Origin: Melioribacteraceae bacterium
GTDB lineage: Bacteria > Bacteroidota > Ignavibacteria > Ignavibacteriales > Melioribacteraceae
Reading direction: 5' to 3'
NCBI GenBank assembly: GCA_016342755.1
Contig: JAEINS010000010.1
Span: 62,001-126,000, forward strand
Length of the DNA stretch: 64,000 nucleotides
In this document: piece after piece, positions 8,941-18,194 of the stretch
Position numbering within the stretch: the stretch's first letter is position 1
Layout: each line of letters begins with the position of its first letter
The notes under the pieces: generated by a model
The model's input: the letters and a program-made list of their open reading frames with translations, nothing else
Databases searched by the model: none
Told to the model about the DNA's origin: nothing
Position numbers and translations under genes: made by a program

Positions 8941-11850
8941 ATGAAAAACATATTAATAGTAATATTTTTTTTCTCTGTTATCGGTAAACAAATTTACTCT
9001 CAAAAACTTTTCATTAATGAAATTGTGGTTTCTGATTCAGATTGGATTGAGATTTATAATTCTTCAGATACTCAAATTGATTTAAGCGGATTCTACTTAA
9101 CCGATGATTTGGAAAACAAAAACAAATGGGAAGTTCCAGAGGGAACATATATTGAGGCAAAAGGATTTTTAACATTTTTTGCCGATGAAACGGATGAAGG
9201 TCTTCATACAAACTTTAAACTTTCGGAAAACGGTGAACTGGCCGGGCTTTATTCAAAAGATGGAATTGTTATTGATTCGTTAACATTTGGAAAACAGCAT
9301 AGCGGATTTTCGTTTGGCAGATTTCCTGACGGCGGGAATAGTTTTTATTTTTTCAAAACTCCGACCCGGTCTGAAACAAATATAGAAGCAGGATTCGCCG
9401 GAATATTAAATCAGCCTAATTTTTCTCACACTGGCAGCTTTTACCGCGATCCGATTTTGCTAATTATATCATCATCAAACTACAAAGATACAATTAGATA
9501 TACTACAGACGGATCTGCCCCAACCGAAAGTTCTTCTATGTATGAATTTCCTCTTTATATTGATTCTACTTCAGTTATAAGAGTTGCTGCTTTTAAAAAT
9601 GGTTATTTTAATAGCGATATAATCACACAAACTTATTTCATTAACGAAAACACAAAACTTCCCATTATATCTATCTCTACTGATCCGGATGATCTTTGGG
9701 ACAGTGAAATTGGGATTTATGTAAAGGGAACAAACGGAATATCCGGATATTGTGTTGACGACCCGCACAACTGGAATCAGCAATGGGAAAGACCGGCAAG
9801 TATAGAACTGTTTGAGGCTGATAGAAGTCCGGCTTTTAAACTAGATGCCGGAATACAGATTAGCGGCGGTTGTACAAGAAAGTATCCCCAGAAATCATTA
9901 GCTATATATGCACGTTCGGAATATGGAGTTTCCAAAATAAAATATCAGGTTTTCCCCGATAAACCAATTACAGAATTTAATAATTTACTTTTAAGAAACA
10001 GCGGACAGGATTGGTGGCGGGCTTTAATTAGAGACGGACTCATTCAGAATTTGGTTAAGGAAATAGACATAGACTGGGAAGCTTATAAACCGGCTGTCTT
10101 GTTTTTGAACGGTGAATATTGGGGGATTCACGGTATACGCGAAAAGGATAATGAACACTACGTTGCTTCAAATCATAATGTTGATCCAGATAACCTTGAT
10201 ATACTTTCGAATAATGCAAACGTAAAACAGGGAACTGCTGATGGATATAATTCACTAATCGAATTTATACAAACACACGATTTAACACTTCAACAAAATT
10301 ATGATTATGTAAAATCACAAATGGATATTGATGAATACTTAAATTATGTGATAACTGAAATCTATACCGCAAATACCGATTGGCCCGGAGGTAACATTAA
10401 ATATTGGCGTGAGCGGGGTGATGGCAATAAATGGCGATGGATTCTTTATGATACCGATATGAGCATGGGAGCTGTTACTTATGGAAACTATGACAGCAAT
10501 ACTTTGGACAATGCTACACATCCTGTCGGGACTTATTATGCTAATCCCGGCTGGTCAACTTTATTACTTCGCACACTGCTGGTAAACGAAAAATTTAAGA
10601 ACATGTTTATTCAGAAATTTGCAAGTCATCTTAATACAACATTTATACCTGAACGTGTAATAAGCATTACAGATAGCATCAAATCAATTATTGAAGATGA
10701 AATACCCAGACATACCGGGCGTTGGCAGCAATCCACATCTTTTAATTCCGGCTGGGAATACCATATAAACGTGATTAAAGAATTTGCCGAGAACAGACCG
10801 GCGCATATGTTAAATAATATAAATCAAAAATTTGGACTCACCGGTACAACCAGTCTGATTGTAAAAAACGAAACTTTAAAAATGGGATCTGTTTTCATAA
10901 ACGGCGTTAAGCTTAAAGAAAGTACATTCAGCGGAAAATATTTTAAAAAAGTTCCGATAGAACTCCTTGCAATCCCGCAGCCAGGTTATCGTTTTGTAGG
11001 CTGGAAAGGTTTTTATAATTCCGCAAATGATTCTCTGGTAATTAGTATTTCCGCATCCAAAGTTGTAGAAGCGGTTTTTGAACCTGAAAATTTTAATTCC
11101 TTCTCTGAATTATATATCAATGAATTTTTAGCCGTTAACCAAAACAGCTATTCTGATGAAAACGGAGAATTTAACGACTGGATTGAATTATACAACGGCG
11201 GCAATTCGGAAATTAATATTGGCGGATTATTTTTAACAGATGATTTTAATGAACCGGATAAATTTCAGATTTCTGATTCCTCTCCCGATTCAACCAAAAT
11301 AAAACCCGGAGAATATTTGGTTTTATGGGCCGATGGTGATACACAACAGGGAATTCTTCATCTCAACTTTAAACTCAGCAGCAGCGGTGAGCAGATTGCT
11401 ATTTCTAAACAGTTTGGAAATGAATTTGTATTTATTGATACTCTCACATTTAATTCACAAACCGAAGATATTTCTTTTGGAAGAATACCTGACGGATCAG
11501 AAAACCGGGAAAAAATTTATGTACCTTCTCCCGGTGCGGCAAACCGTATAACTGATGTAACGGAAAAAAATGGTTTGCCGGAAAAAACTAAACTATTTCA
11601 AAACTATCCAAATCCGTTTAACCCAACAACATTCATTAAATATGAGATAGGAACTTTGCACGCGGCATTTGTGCAGATTATTATATACGATGTTCTGGGA
11701 AACGAGATTGCCGTACTTGTAAACAAAAAACAAAATCCAGGGCAATATAATCTTTCCTGGAATGCTTCAAATTTAGCTTCAGGAATTTATTATTATCAGT
11801 TGAGAGTTGATGATATTATTGAATCAAAAAAAATGGTTTATTTAAAGTAA
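8941..11850 (+). CDS. CotH-type protein with lamin-tail domains and T9SS sorting tail
   Basis: A large cell-surface or released protein of 969 residues. In order: a signal peptide (1-20), a lamin-tail domain (about 22-130), a chitobiase/hexosaminidase C-terminal-like beta domain with IRYTTDGSAPT (about 160-240), and a CotH kinase-like domain (about 245-600). CotH cues are LLRNSGQDWWRALIRDGL, GEYWGIHGIREKDNEHY and WRWILYDTDMSMG. A repeat with GYRFVGWKGF (about 650-710), a second lamin-tail domain (about 720-850) and the T9SS tail (NYPNPFNPTTFIKYEIG to the end) follow. CotH proteins are atypical kinases that phosphorylate secreted proteins; the target here is unknown. The adjacent cellulase suggests a polysaccharide-utilisation context. 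Confidence 0.88.
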   Translation: MKNILIVIFFFSVIGKQIYSQKLFINEIVVSDSDWIEIYNSSDTQIDLSGFYLTDDLENKNKWEVPEGTYIEAKGFLTFFADETDEGLHTNFKLSENGELAGLYSKDGIVIDSLTFGKQHSGFSFGRFPDGGNSFYFFKTPTRSETNIEAGFAGILNQPNFSHTGSFYRDPILLIISSSNYKDTIRYTTDGSAPTESSSMYEFPLYIDSTSVIRVAAFKNGYFNSDIITQTYFINENTKLPIISISTDPDDLWDSEIGIYVKGTNGISGYCVDDPHNWNQQWERPASIELFEADRSPAFKLDAGIQISGGCTRKYPQKSLAIYARSEYGVSKIKYQVFPDKPITEFNNLLLRNSGQDWWRALIRDGLIQNLVKEIDIDWEAYKPAVLFLNGEYWGIHGIREKDNEHYVASNHNVDPDNLDILSNNANVKQGTADGYNSLIEFIQTHDLTLQQNYDYVKSQMDIDEYLNYVITEIYTANTDWPGGNIKYWRERGDGNKWRWILYDTDMSMGAVTYGNYDSNTLDNATHPVGTYYANPGWSTLLLRTLLVNEKFKNMFIQKFASHLNTTFIPERVISITDSIKSIIEDEIPRHTGRWQQSTSFNSGWEYHINVIKEFAENRPAHMLNNINQKFGLTGTTSLIVKNETLKMGSVFINGVKLKESTFSGKYFKKVPIELLAIPQPGYRFVGWKGFYNSANDSLVISISASKVVEAVFEPENFNSFSELYINEFLAVNQNSYSDENGEFNDWIELYNGGNSEINIGGLFLTDDFNEPDKFQISDSSPDSTKIKPGEYLVLWADGDTQQGILHLNFKLSSSGEQIAISKQFGNEFVFIDTLTFNSQTEDISFGRIPDGSENREKIYVPSPGAANRITDVTEKNGLPEKTKLFQNYPNPFNPTTFIKYEIGTLHAAFVQIIIYDVLGNEIAVLVNKKQNPGQYNLSWNASNLASGIYYYQLRVDDIIESKKMVYLK

Positions 11851-11861
11851 GAATAAAAAAA

Positions 11862-11884
11862 AAGTCCTCTTATATAGAGGACTT
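11862..11884 (-). terminator. rho-independent terminator of the marR gene
   Basis: A 9-bp perfect stem AAGTCCTCT/AGAGGACTT with a 5-base loop, followed on the minus strand by a run of nine T. It lies 29 bp after the marR stop and 12 bp after the CotH stop. It should end minus-strand transcripts well and may also hinder plus-strand read-through. Confidence 0.8.
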
Positions 11885-11912
11885 AAATCTTAATTAAACG
11901 AAAAATCAGAAG

Positions 11913-12374
11913 CTATTTTGTTTTGTCAATAATAGCTAATCCAAGTTTTTTTAATAAATCACTAAGTTGTATTTGTTCTTCTTCACTAAGAACCGTAATT
12001 AATTCAGTAATATTCTCGGCATGTTTTTTAAATACTTTTTGGAATAATTTTTTTCCGTTTGCGGTTAACTGTACAATAATCGCACGTCTATCTTCTTTTG
12101 AATGAATTCTTTCAATTAGATCATTCTTTTCAAGATTATCCAGAACCAAAGTCATATTTCCGCCGCTCACAAGCATCTTATCACATAATTCGCCAACTTT
12201 CATAGAGCCAAGATGACCCAAAGATTCAATGACTGAAAATTGAGGCTGAGTTAATTCAAATGAGCGAATACTTTCAACTGACTTTTTATTTATAGTTGAA
12301 AAAGCTCTGGCTAATTTCACCCAGGTAGAAAGAGCTAAGTCGGTTTTCTTTCCATACTGTTTAGTTGTTTTCAT
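11913..12374 (-). CDS. MarR family transcriptional regulator
   Basis: A winged-helix DNA-binding repressor of the MarR family, about 153 residues. The recognition region reads GELCDKMLVSGGNMTLVLDNLEK, and the wing holds the family signature RIHSKEDRRAIIVQLTANGKKLF. The start at 12374 is chosen because AGGTGG lies seven bases upstream; the frame stays open further upstream to 12437 without a better start. The osmC gene lies 302 bp upstream on the same strand. MarR regulators of the OhrR type often control OsmC/Ohr peroxide reductases, so a redox-sensing role is plausible. The protein has no cysteine in its N-terminal part, however, so OhrR-type cysteine sensing is unlikely. Confidence 0.88.
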   Translation of the reverse strand: MKTTKQYGKKTDLALSTWVKLARAFSTINKKSVESIRSFELTQPQFSVIESLGHLGSMKVGELCDKMLVSGGNMTLVLDNLEKNDLIERIHSKEDRRAIIVQLTANGKKLFQKVFKKHAENITELITVLSEEEQIQLSDLLKKLGLAIIDKTK

Positions 12375-12642
12375 AATAATTCCACCTCGTTTTTTCACTG
12401 ATTTAGTTATTTCTTTTTGAAGATAAGATTTACGCAACTATTAGTCAAGAATAAACTTCAAGTTAAATAATACCCTTTTTAATTAATTTAATTCTTAACT
12501 ATTTTTAACTAAGACCTTCGAAACAGCTTATATAGAAGCACTTTAACAACTCTGTTTATCAGAACACTGATAAAAACAGACTTGTTGTCTTTGTTTTTGG
12601 CAGGCATTAAACATTTATATTTGTATGATTTTGGAATTGTTT

Positions 12643-12666
12643 ATGTCAGGATAAAGATCCTGACAT
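12643..12666. terminator. perfect 10-bp hairpin after osmC
   Basis: ATGTCAGGAT and ATCCTGACAT form a perfect 10-bp stem with a 4-base loop, 10 bp beyond the osmC stop. No T-run follows on either strand, so it is a terminator candidate by position and stem only. Confidence 0.4.
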
Positions 12667-12676
12667 AATGAATGTT

Positions 12677-13102
12677 TTAGTCTTCAACAATTTTATACGT
12701 ATGAATAATTTCCATCGATTTTTCAAACATCGCGGTAACTCCGCAATATTTTGTTAAGGATAAATCAATTGCTCTTTCAACATCCGAGGGTTTAATTCCC
12801 TTCCCTTTAAATACATATTCTAATGTTATTTTTGAATATACTTTTGGATGTTCTTCTGTCATTTCAGCTTCAATGTTTACATCAAAACTACTTAAGGCTA
12901 TTCTTTTTTTCTTTAGTATTGATGCTACATCGCTGGCTGTACAGCCGCCAAGACCTAATAATAAAAGCTCTTTTGGTCTAATAGCCGCATCACTTCCGCC
13001 AAAATCTTCCGGTCCGTCCATCATTATCCAGTGTCCTGAATCTGTTTTACCAGCAAATGTAATTCCTTCCAGTTGTTTTACTACTGCCTTCGATATCGAC
13101 AT
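12677..13102 (-). CDS. OsmC family peroxiredoxin-like protein
   Basis: A cytoplasmic thiol peroxidase-type protein of the OsmC/YhfA family, 141 residues. Both conserved cysteines are present: one in LLLGLGGCTASDVASILKKKR (near residue 55) and one in LTKYCGVTAMF (near residue 122). That spacing fits OsmC/Ohr enzymes that reduce organic hydroperoxides. The N-terminus HWIMMDGPEDFGGSDAAIRPKE resembles the YhfA-type subgroup, whose substrates are less certain. It lies upstream of a MarR gene on the same strand. Confidence 0.9.
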   Translation of the reverse strand: MSISKAVVKQLEGITFAGKTDSGHWIMMDGPEDFGGSDAAIRPKELLLLGLGGCTASDVASILKKKRIALSSFDVNIEAEMTEEHPKVYSKITLEYVFKGKGIKPSDVERAIDLSLTKYCGVTAMFEKSMEIIHTYKIVED

Positions 13103-13341
13103 TTTTACTCCTAAATAATTTTTACAGAATTGATTTGTTTATAAATTAATATACAAAATAGTCAATTTAACTTTTATAAATGTTTAGATTTATATGAATA
13201 AGATGTTACAAAACCGGAAAAGATTTTTTTTGGTTTTTGTTGAAACAATTTAATTTTCCGGCTGATCAAAAAGTATTTAAGAATTAGACTCCTAAGTATT
13301 AATAATTATTTTACTATTTTTACAAAACAAAACATTACAGA

Positions 13342-13857
13342 TTGGAATTTTATTTGAAAAAGCAGAACCTGATTCTTTATTCGATATGGGCAATTACTGT
13401 CGGGATTATTCTATTATTTGGGCAATATGGAATTGTTAATGTTAACCATGAACTTGTTTTAGGTATTTCATTAATAATAGGCGGATTGCTAAACGCGGTT
13501 TTTTCATTTGATGAAAAAGGAAAAGTTCATCTGGTTATTTCTACCTCCGCCTTTTTATACGGAATTGTTTTAACATCCATAAACTCAATGGAAGTTATTT
13601 CTCCATCTCCCATAATACCGTTTTCACTGCTTTTTATATTGGGTTCTGTATTTTTTATTCTGTTTATAGATAACAGAAAAATTAAGCTTCCCCTTTATTT
13701 ATCGATTGTTTTCTGGGTTTGCAGCGGACTTATTATTAACAATTCAAATTTTTCATTTCTAAATTACTTTTTAGATAACGCATTTTATCTGCTGTATACT
13801 TTCTGGCCGGTATTATTAATAATGCTGGGATTTAGTTTAATCTTTAAGAGGAAATAA
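13342..13857 (+). CDS. small multi-pass membrane protein
   Basis: An inner-membrane protein of about 171 residues with five or six hydrophobic segments, for example YSIWAITVGIILLFG, ELVLGISLIIGGLLNAVF and LYTFWPVLLIMLGFSLIF. The paired-helix pattern with small glycine motifs resembles HdeD/DUF308-type proteins, but this is a loose likeness. No ATG is available. The frame starts at a TTG at 13342; a second TTG at 13354 has GGA seven bases upstream and is an equally good start. It converges on the anti-sigma factor gene with only one base between the stops. Confidence 0.6.
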   Translation: MEFYLKKQNLILYSIWAITVGIILLFGQYGIVNVNHELVLGISLIIGGLLNAVFSFDEKGKVHLVISTSAFLYGIVLTSINSMEVISPSPIIPFSLLFILGSVFFILFIDNRKIKLPLYLSIVFWVCSGLIINNSNFSFLNYFLDNAFYLLYTFWPVLLIMLGFSLIFKRK

Positions 13858-13858
13858 A

Positions 13859-14920
13859 TTATTTTTTGAGTGTTCCGTATAATATCATTCTGCCGTCTGA
13901 AGAATCTCCGTTTGTACCCGCTTCAACTGTTAATCTGAACAAACTGATATTAGCCTTATCAATAAAAGGCATTCCGGCAATCTTAAGAAACCTTTCATTC
14001 TCATTTGGAATAAATGAACCGATAGAATAACTGGCATTTTGACCAATCATCCAGAGTTTATAAACCGAATCCTGTTGCGGAACCGGTATATCACTGAGTT
14101 CCAGTAGTGCTTCTCCGTTTTCAAACGACAATAATAGCTTTGCGGAACCGGTAAAATTGTTATTGCTGCTAGTCATTTTAACAATTGATATATCGCTGTA
14201 TGAAACAAAATCAATCAGTTTTTTATAATCCTCAATAAACTTATTCGATTCGCTCTGTTTCATTTTGAACTGTACCAGATCGGCCTTCAGGTTTAACGAT
14301 TCTCCCTTTAACTCTGATATTTCGCTGGTAAAATGAAAAAAGGAAATTACCAATAATATCACCAGAATTATTGAAACAACAATACTTCCGATAGTAATAA
14401 AAGGCTTTTTATCGGCTTCCACACTTTTATTAAATTTTTGATTTATCAAAAACGGTTCATCAAATTCTTTTGTCTGACCAACTATATCATATTTATAGTT
14501 ATCATCTTTTTTTTTCTGATCGGCTTTCTTCTTTTCAGACGTTCCGCTGTTAAATGAAAAACTTTCCGGAGCTTCCATTTTGTGTTCGTCTCTTTCAAAA
14601 GTTTTTCGTTTGGTTTTCGTTTTAGATTTGGCAGTAACATCATCCTCAGTTGTAAGTTTCTTTTTATCACGGATTTTAGCTTTAATTTCATCCTGATAAT
14701 TTTTCAACTGTTTAGCCACTCTTCCTTTTAATTCCGGGTCAGGAACCTCCTGATCTAATATAATTGGAATTAAGGAAACGATATTCTGAATTTCGCCCAT
14801 CTCTTTTAAAGGCAGATCAGCACCGGTTTTTAAGTACTCTTTAAAATTCCGGTAATTCTCTTTATCAATACATCCCGAAGCAAACGCGCTTATCATTTCA
14901 TGTACTTGCTGATCAGCCAT
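13859..14920 (-). CDS. RskA-family anti-sigma factor
   Basis: A single-pass membrane anti-sigma factor of 353 residues. The N-terminal zinc-finger-like domain (about 1-80, VHEMISAFASGCIDKENYRNF) should bind the sigma factor. A charged linker rich in lysine follows. One membrane helix lies near residues 175-197 (ITIGSIVVSIILVILLVISF). The periplasmic RskA domain carries the signature VYKLWMIGQNASYSIGSFI. The ECF sigma gene ends 2 bases upstream on the same strand, the usual sigma/anti-sigma pairing. The signal is unknown. The long basic linker is unusual in length. Confidence 0.85.
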   Translation of the reverse strand: MADQQVHEMISAFASGCIDKENYRNFKEYLKTGADLPLKEMGEIQNIVSLIPIILDQEVPDPELKGRVAKQLKNYQDEIKAKIRDKKKLTTEDDVTAKSKTKTKRKTFERDEHKMEAPESFSFNSGTSEKKKADQKKKDDNYKYDIVGQTKEFDEPFLINQKFNKSVEADKKPFITIGSIVVSIILVILLVISFFHFTSEISELKGESLNLKADLVQFKMKQSESNKFIEDYKKLIDFVSYSDISIVKMTSSNNNFTGSAKLLLSFENGEALLELSDIPVPQQDSVYKLWMIGQNASYSIGSFIPNENERFLKIAGMPFIDKANISLFRLTVEAGTNGDSSDGRMILYGTLKK

Positions 14921-14922
14921 AA

Positions 14923-15567
14923 TTATTCCGCCGCTCCTAAAAGAAGATTGTCCTTTAACTTATAAAGAGCTGTCATAACTTTAGATCGTACTGTTTCAAC
15001 GGGAATATTAAGTTCGTCCGCAATTTCTGAAAGTGTTAGTCCGTCGTAATATGCTAAATGAATTACATACTTTTGAGCATCTGTTAAGAGATCAAGAGCT
15101 TCATCGATAGATGATTTTATATTTTTTGCGGTTGTAATATCAAGCGGATCTATAATTGAAGAAAGTTCAGGCAGAATATAATAGTTCTCATAATCATCAG
15201 TGTATTTGCTGTCTTCAAGTCCCTTGCTTCTTCGCAAGTAATCCACAGCCTTGTTTCTCGCTATGTTTACCAGCCATGCATAAGCGTTGCCCGATTTGAA
15301 ATTAAACCGGTCAATCTTTCTCCAGATTATTGTAAATACATCAACAAGAATTTCATCGGCTCTTTCTTTTGAAGAAACAATTTTCTGAATAATAGTATAT
15401 AGAAATGCCGAGTATCTATCGTATAATTCTTCTAATGCTCTAGAATCATATTTCGATATCTCTAGTAGAACTTCTAAATCTGAGGAATCTTTATACTTGT
15501 TCACAGCCTTCTCTTTAACTACTTTTATTACAGCCTCAAAAGTATAATTATGAACAGTAAAATGCAA
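14923..15567 (-). CDS. ECF RNA polymerase sigma factor
   Basis: An extracytoplasmic-function sigma factor. Region 2 covers YDRYSAFLYTIIQKIV through AYAWLVNIARNKAVDYLRR and binds core polymerase and the -10 element. Region 4 is the helix-turn-helix LTLSEIADELNIPVETVRSKV. The 214-residue frame has about 20 extra residues at the N-terminus compared with most ECF factors. A GTG at 15504 preceded by AGAAGG is an alternative start. Its partner anti-sigma factor follows after 2 bases, so the pair is probably auto-regulated. The target regulon cannot be seen. Confidence 0.88.
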   Translation of the reverse strand: MHFTVHNYTFEAVIKVVKEKAVNKYKDSSDLEVLLEISKYDSRALEELYDRYSAFLYTIIQKIVSSKERADEILVDVFTIIWRKIDRFNFKSGNAYAWLVNIARNKAVDYLRRSKGLEDSKYTDDYENYYILPELSSIIDPLDITTAKNIKSSIDEALDLLTDAQKYVIHLAYYDGLTLSEIADELNIPVETVRSKVMTALYKLKDNLLLGAAE

Positions 15568-15806
15568 TGCGGCACCAACACTAATAAAAGATGTTTTTTC
15601 TTCAAAAAAGAGAAAACCTTGTAAAATTAGACCAACTGTTTTTTTTATAAATTTTATCGCATCTCAAACCCAATACAAATCATTAATCCATCATGATTTA
15701 TATATTTAGATTACTAAGCATAATACGCAAAATACATTACTCACAATTGAATGCCGCATGTGGAACATCCCGCTTACGGAATAAAAGAACTATCTGTTAT
15801 TACAGC

Positions 15807-16853
15807 CTATAAGTTTTTTTGCTTTCTAATTATTTTTACAATACGGCTATATACAATTTCCAATAAATTCCAGTTGTATCCTCCGGTTGTATTCATAAAT
15901 TGAATAACAACCGCGTCTATGTCTTTGTGGTATTTTGCAATACTCTGATAGCCAGGCACCCATCCCGTATGTTCATACTCGTAAATTGAAGAATAGATTT
16001 CCTGTTCCCCTTCATAAAACACTGATCCATCGTTTAATGCCCGCAAGAATATACCCACATCCTCTGCTGTAGCCATCATTGAGGTGATCTTTGAGCCATA
16101 TTCAGAAGTCTTTATATCCTCTTCTATGCCGACGTAATAGCCACTCATCACATCGTCTGTATTCACTTCATGGATCGAACCGAAAGTATTTTTTAGTCCG
16201 AGAGGGATCAATATATCTTCCTTGATGTATTGGAATTTGCTATAACCAACTACCTTTTCTATGAGTTCGGAAATCAACAAATAATTTGTATTAGAATACT
16301 GATACTTTTCATCCGGTTCAAAATTAGCAGGTAAATCAAGTACTAATTCAAGTGCTTCTTTGCTGCTTTCCGGCGGTTCAGACCAAAAATTTGGGGTATC
16401 AGTTAAATTGGGAATACCACTTCGATGCTTAACCATCATTCTCAAGGTTATTTTTTCTGCATTTTCAATTCTTCCCACAAGTTCCGGAAAATAATCAGCA
16501 AGCGTTTTATCCAAAGACAAACGTTTGTCTTTTACCAATTTGGTGATAGCAACGGCGTCATATAATTTGCTGATGCTGGCAATTTTGAAATAGGCTTTCG
16601 GGTTGGCAGGTATTTTATTTTTCCGGTCATGCCAGCCTGCGGCATAAAACTCCGGCGGCTTCCCGGCTTGATCCACGTAAACAATAATTCCGTCAACTCC
16701 ATGATCAATAGCTTCATTAACTTGTTCTTGAACTGTATCAGGCAGCGGTAAAATCCAGGCTTTTACCAAAATCCATGGTACAAAAAACATGGAGATTATA
16801 GTTCCAACTAGCAATACTATTCTGAGTATTAGTTTTATTTGTTTCTTTTTCAT
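15807..16853 (-). CDS. serine hydrolase, beta-lactamase class C/DD-peptidase family
   Basis: A serine hydrolase of the beta-lactamase/esterase superfamily, 348 residues. It has an N-terminal membrane anchor or uncleaved signal (IKLILRIVLLVGTIISMFFV). The catalytic SxxK is in IASISKLYD (near residue 94), the YxN motif in KYQYSNTNYLL (near residue 182) and the third motif HTG in YEYEHTGWVPGYQ. The fold and motifs fit DD-peptidases, esterases and class C-like enzymes alike, so resistance is not implied. It starts 48 bases after a CGTTATA crossover and is the last recognisable unit of the cassette array. Confidence 0.85.
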   Translation of the reverse strand: MKKKQIKLILRIVLLVGTIISMFFVPWILVKAWILPLPDTVQEQVNEAIDHGVDGIIVYVDQAGKPPEFYAAGWHDRKNKIPANPKAYFKIASISKLYDAVAITKLVKDKRLSLDKTLADYFPELVGRIENAEKITLRMMVKHRSGIPNLTDTPNFWSEPPESSKEALELVLDLPANFEPDEKYQYSNTNYLLISELIEKVVGYSKFQYIKEDILIPLGLKNTFGSIHEVNTDDVMSGYYVGIEEDIKTSEYGSKITSMMATAEDVGIFLRALNDGSVFYEGEQEIYSSIYEYEHTGWVPGYQSIAKYHKDIDAVVIQFMNTTGGYNWNLLEIVYSRIVKIIRKQKNL

Positions 16854-16898
16854 AATGTTATGTTTTTTTTGAATGATATGCTTTTATTAAATTGTTTA

Positions 16899-17089
16899 TA
16901 ACGTTTGTGTATAATTCTTATTCAACCAAAATATATGTAAAAACAATTGTTGGTGTTTTTAATTTACGAACAAAACTAACTTATTCAAAAAATCATCTGT
17001 TAGAATCCAAATTTCATCAATGTTTTTTGTTCCGTATTTTACTATTCTCTTGTTTGTCCGCCGTTTCTTTTGGCGGATTTAAGAGGTTA
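16899..17089 (-). repeat. attC-like site E
   Basis: Begins TAACG and ends GGTTA on the plus strand, 191 bp, between the NAD(P)-binding gene and the serine hydrolase gene. It holds a perfect inner hairpin TCCGCC...GGCGGA near 17056-17076, and its right part shares TTCTCTTGTTT and TCCGC...GGCGG with the two 296-bp sites. The outer arms pair poorly by eye, so this is one of the weaker sites. Confidence 0.45.
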
Positions 17090-17096
17090 TGCGTTC

Positions 17097-17819
17097 TCAA
17101 GAATCAAATTCTTTGTTATAGATAACTGGAGTTTTAAATTTCCATTCTTGCCACAATTTTTCATTTGTTACCAGCTCTGCCATAAAATGACTGACGTTTA
17201 TTCTACTTGTTTTGCCGGAATTAAAAATGGCACTGCGTATTTTATTATTATGTATTTCATATTTACTAACATTTTCTTCATCGAAAAGCGAATCAGGACG
17301 AACTGCCACCCATTCAATACTGGTTTTTGAACTTAATTTGTGAACAAGTTCATAAGCTGCAAGCATATTATCTTTGTGGGGAGGCAATAGAACTTCTAAT
17401 AACGAAAATATTATTTTTTCTCTGAAGTCGTCTACTTCTTCTATCTTTCTGTTTGTATATGCAGTTGTACTCATTAAGATAAATTTTGGGTAAATGTTTA
17501 GTGACTGCATAGCTTCAATTATTTTCGAAACAGCATTTGAAACTAGTTTACGAGGAGAGCCATAAATTCCTTTAAAACTTAGGTTGTGACCAAGGCAACA
17601 TATAACAGAATCACAATCTTTTACAATGTCTTTGATTTTTGTAATCTCAAAGTCACTAATATTCCCTTTAATTATCTCAATCTTCTTATCAGCTGATATT
17701 TGGCTTGGTAGAATGGCAGTTTCTCTTACAATAATTCGAACTTGAATATTTCGTTTAACAAACTGTTGTACTACCAATTTGCCCGTTGCTCCGCTCGCAC
17801 CTAAAACCAGAACTTTCAT
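17097..17819 (-). CDS. NAD(P)-binding Rossmann protein, NmrA/SDR-like
   Basis: An atypical short-chain dehydrogenase-like protein, 240 residues. The dinucleotide-binding motif GASGATGK is at the N-terminus (MKVLVLGASGATGKLVVQQF), and CDSVICCLGHNLSFKGIYG fits an NmrA/flavin-reductase-like Rossmann fold. The later segment WVAVRPDSLFDEE matches the extended family. Substrate unknown. It starts 37 bases after the CGTTATAC crossover, and its stop lies 8 bases before the next attC-like site. That tight packing is typical of a gene cassette (about 955 bp). Confidence 0.8.
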   Translation of the reverse strand: MKVLVLGASGATGKLVVQQFVKRNIQVRIIVRETAILPSQISADKKIEIIKGNISDFEITKIKDIVKDCDSVICCLGHNLSFKGIYGSPRKLVSNAVSKIIEAMQSLNIYPKFILMSTTAYTNRKIEEVDDFREKIIFSLLEVLLPPHKDNMLAAYELVHKLSSKTSIEWVAVRPDSLFDEENVSKYEIHNNKIRSAIFNSGKTSRINVSHFMAELVTNEKLWQEWKFKTPVIYNKEFDS

Positions 17820-17853
17820 ATTGATCTCACATTTAAAATATTAATTATAAGTA

Positions 17854-18149
17854 TAACGACGTATTATGTTAACCCGCAATTGCCTGTTAAATTAAATTCT
17901 CTTGTTTATTTGTCCGCTTTTTTTCTGGCGGTTTATTTAATACTACTAACAATATGAAGAAGTAACACCTTATTATTCGTCATCTATTGACAAGTTCTTG
18001 CCGCTAACCCGCTGCCTACAAATGACTGCGCCCGGCTAACCGATTAAATATTTTGAATTATTTAAAAACTACAATTGCATTTGTTTATGCAAACCGCTTA
18101 AAAAAGCCCACCATAAAAGGCGGTCGGCTTTAACCGGAATAACTGGTTA
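17854..18149 (-). repeat. 296-bp attC-like site D, copy 1 of a direct repeat
   Basis: Identical to 18855-19150 except for two bases by eye (17861 and 17881), with no gaps; the copies are exactly 1001 bp apart and flank the HigBA genes. On the plus strand it runs TAACG...GGTTA. The two ends pair imperfectly (TAACGACGTATTATGTTAA against TAACCAGTTATTCCGGTTAA). Inside are CCGC...GCGG and an imperfect AAAGCC/GGCTTT hairpin. It is longer than usual attC sites (roughly 60-150 bp), though a 153-bp inner pair CCGCTAACC/GGTTAGCGG (18001-18153) also exists. Confidence 0.65.
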
Positions 18150-18194
18150 GCGGTTGCTTAAAATCTAGACCTAAATACTGAGCCATAAGACATG

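Noticed and set aside
12610-12626. Promoter element TATATTTG on the plus strand
   Set aside because: It matches the -7 consensus but points into the 3' end of osmC, with no plus-strand gene following.
14482-14691. Basic 69-residue minus-strand frame
   Set aside because: It overlaps the lysine-rich linker of the anti-sigma factor in another frame; the composition comes from that linker.
15568-15800. A sixth attC-like site closing the serine hydrolase unit
   Set aside because: GTTAT at 15796 lies where an R'' box should be, but it matches the unit's opening box (GTTATAAAC) at only the first five bases, and no TAACG partner was found to the left. The left edge of the array is left open.
17070-17330. 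Plus-strand frame of 86 residues
   Set aside because: It is antisense to the NAD(P)-binding gene and encodes a cysteine- and phenylalanine-rich sequence with no family likeness.
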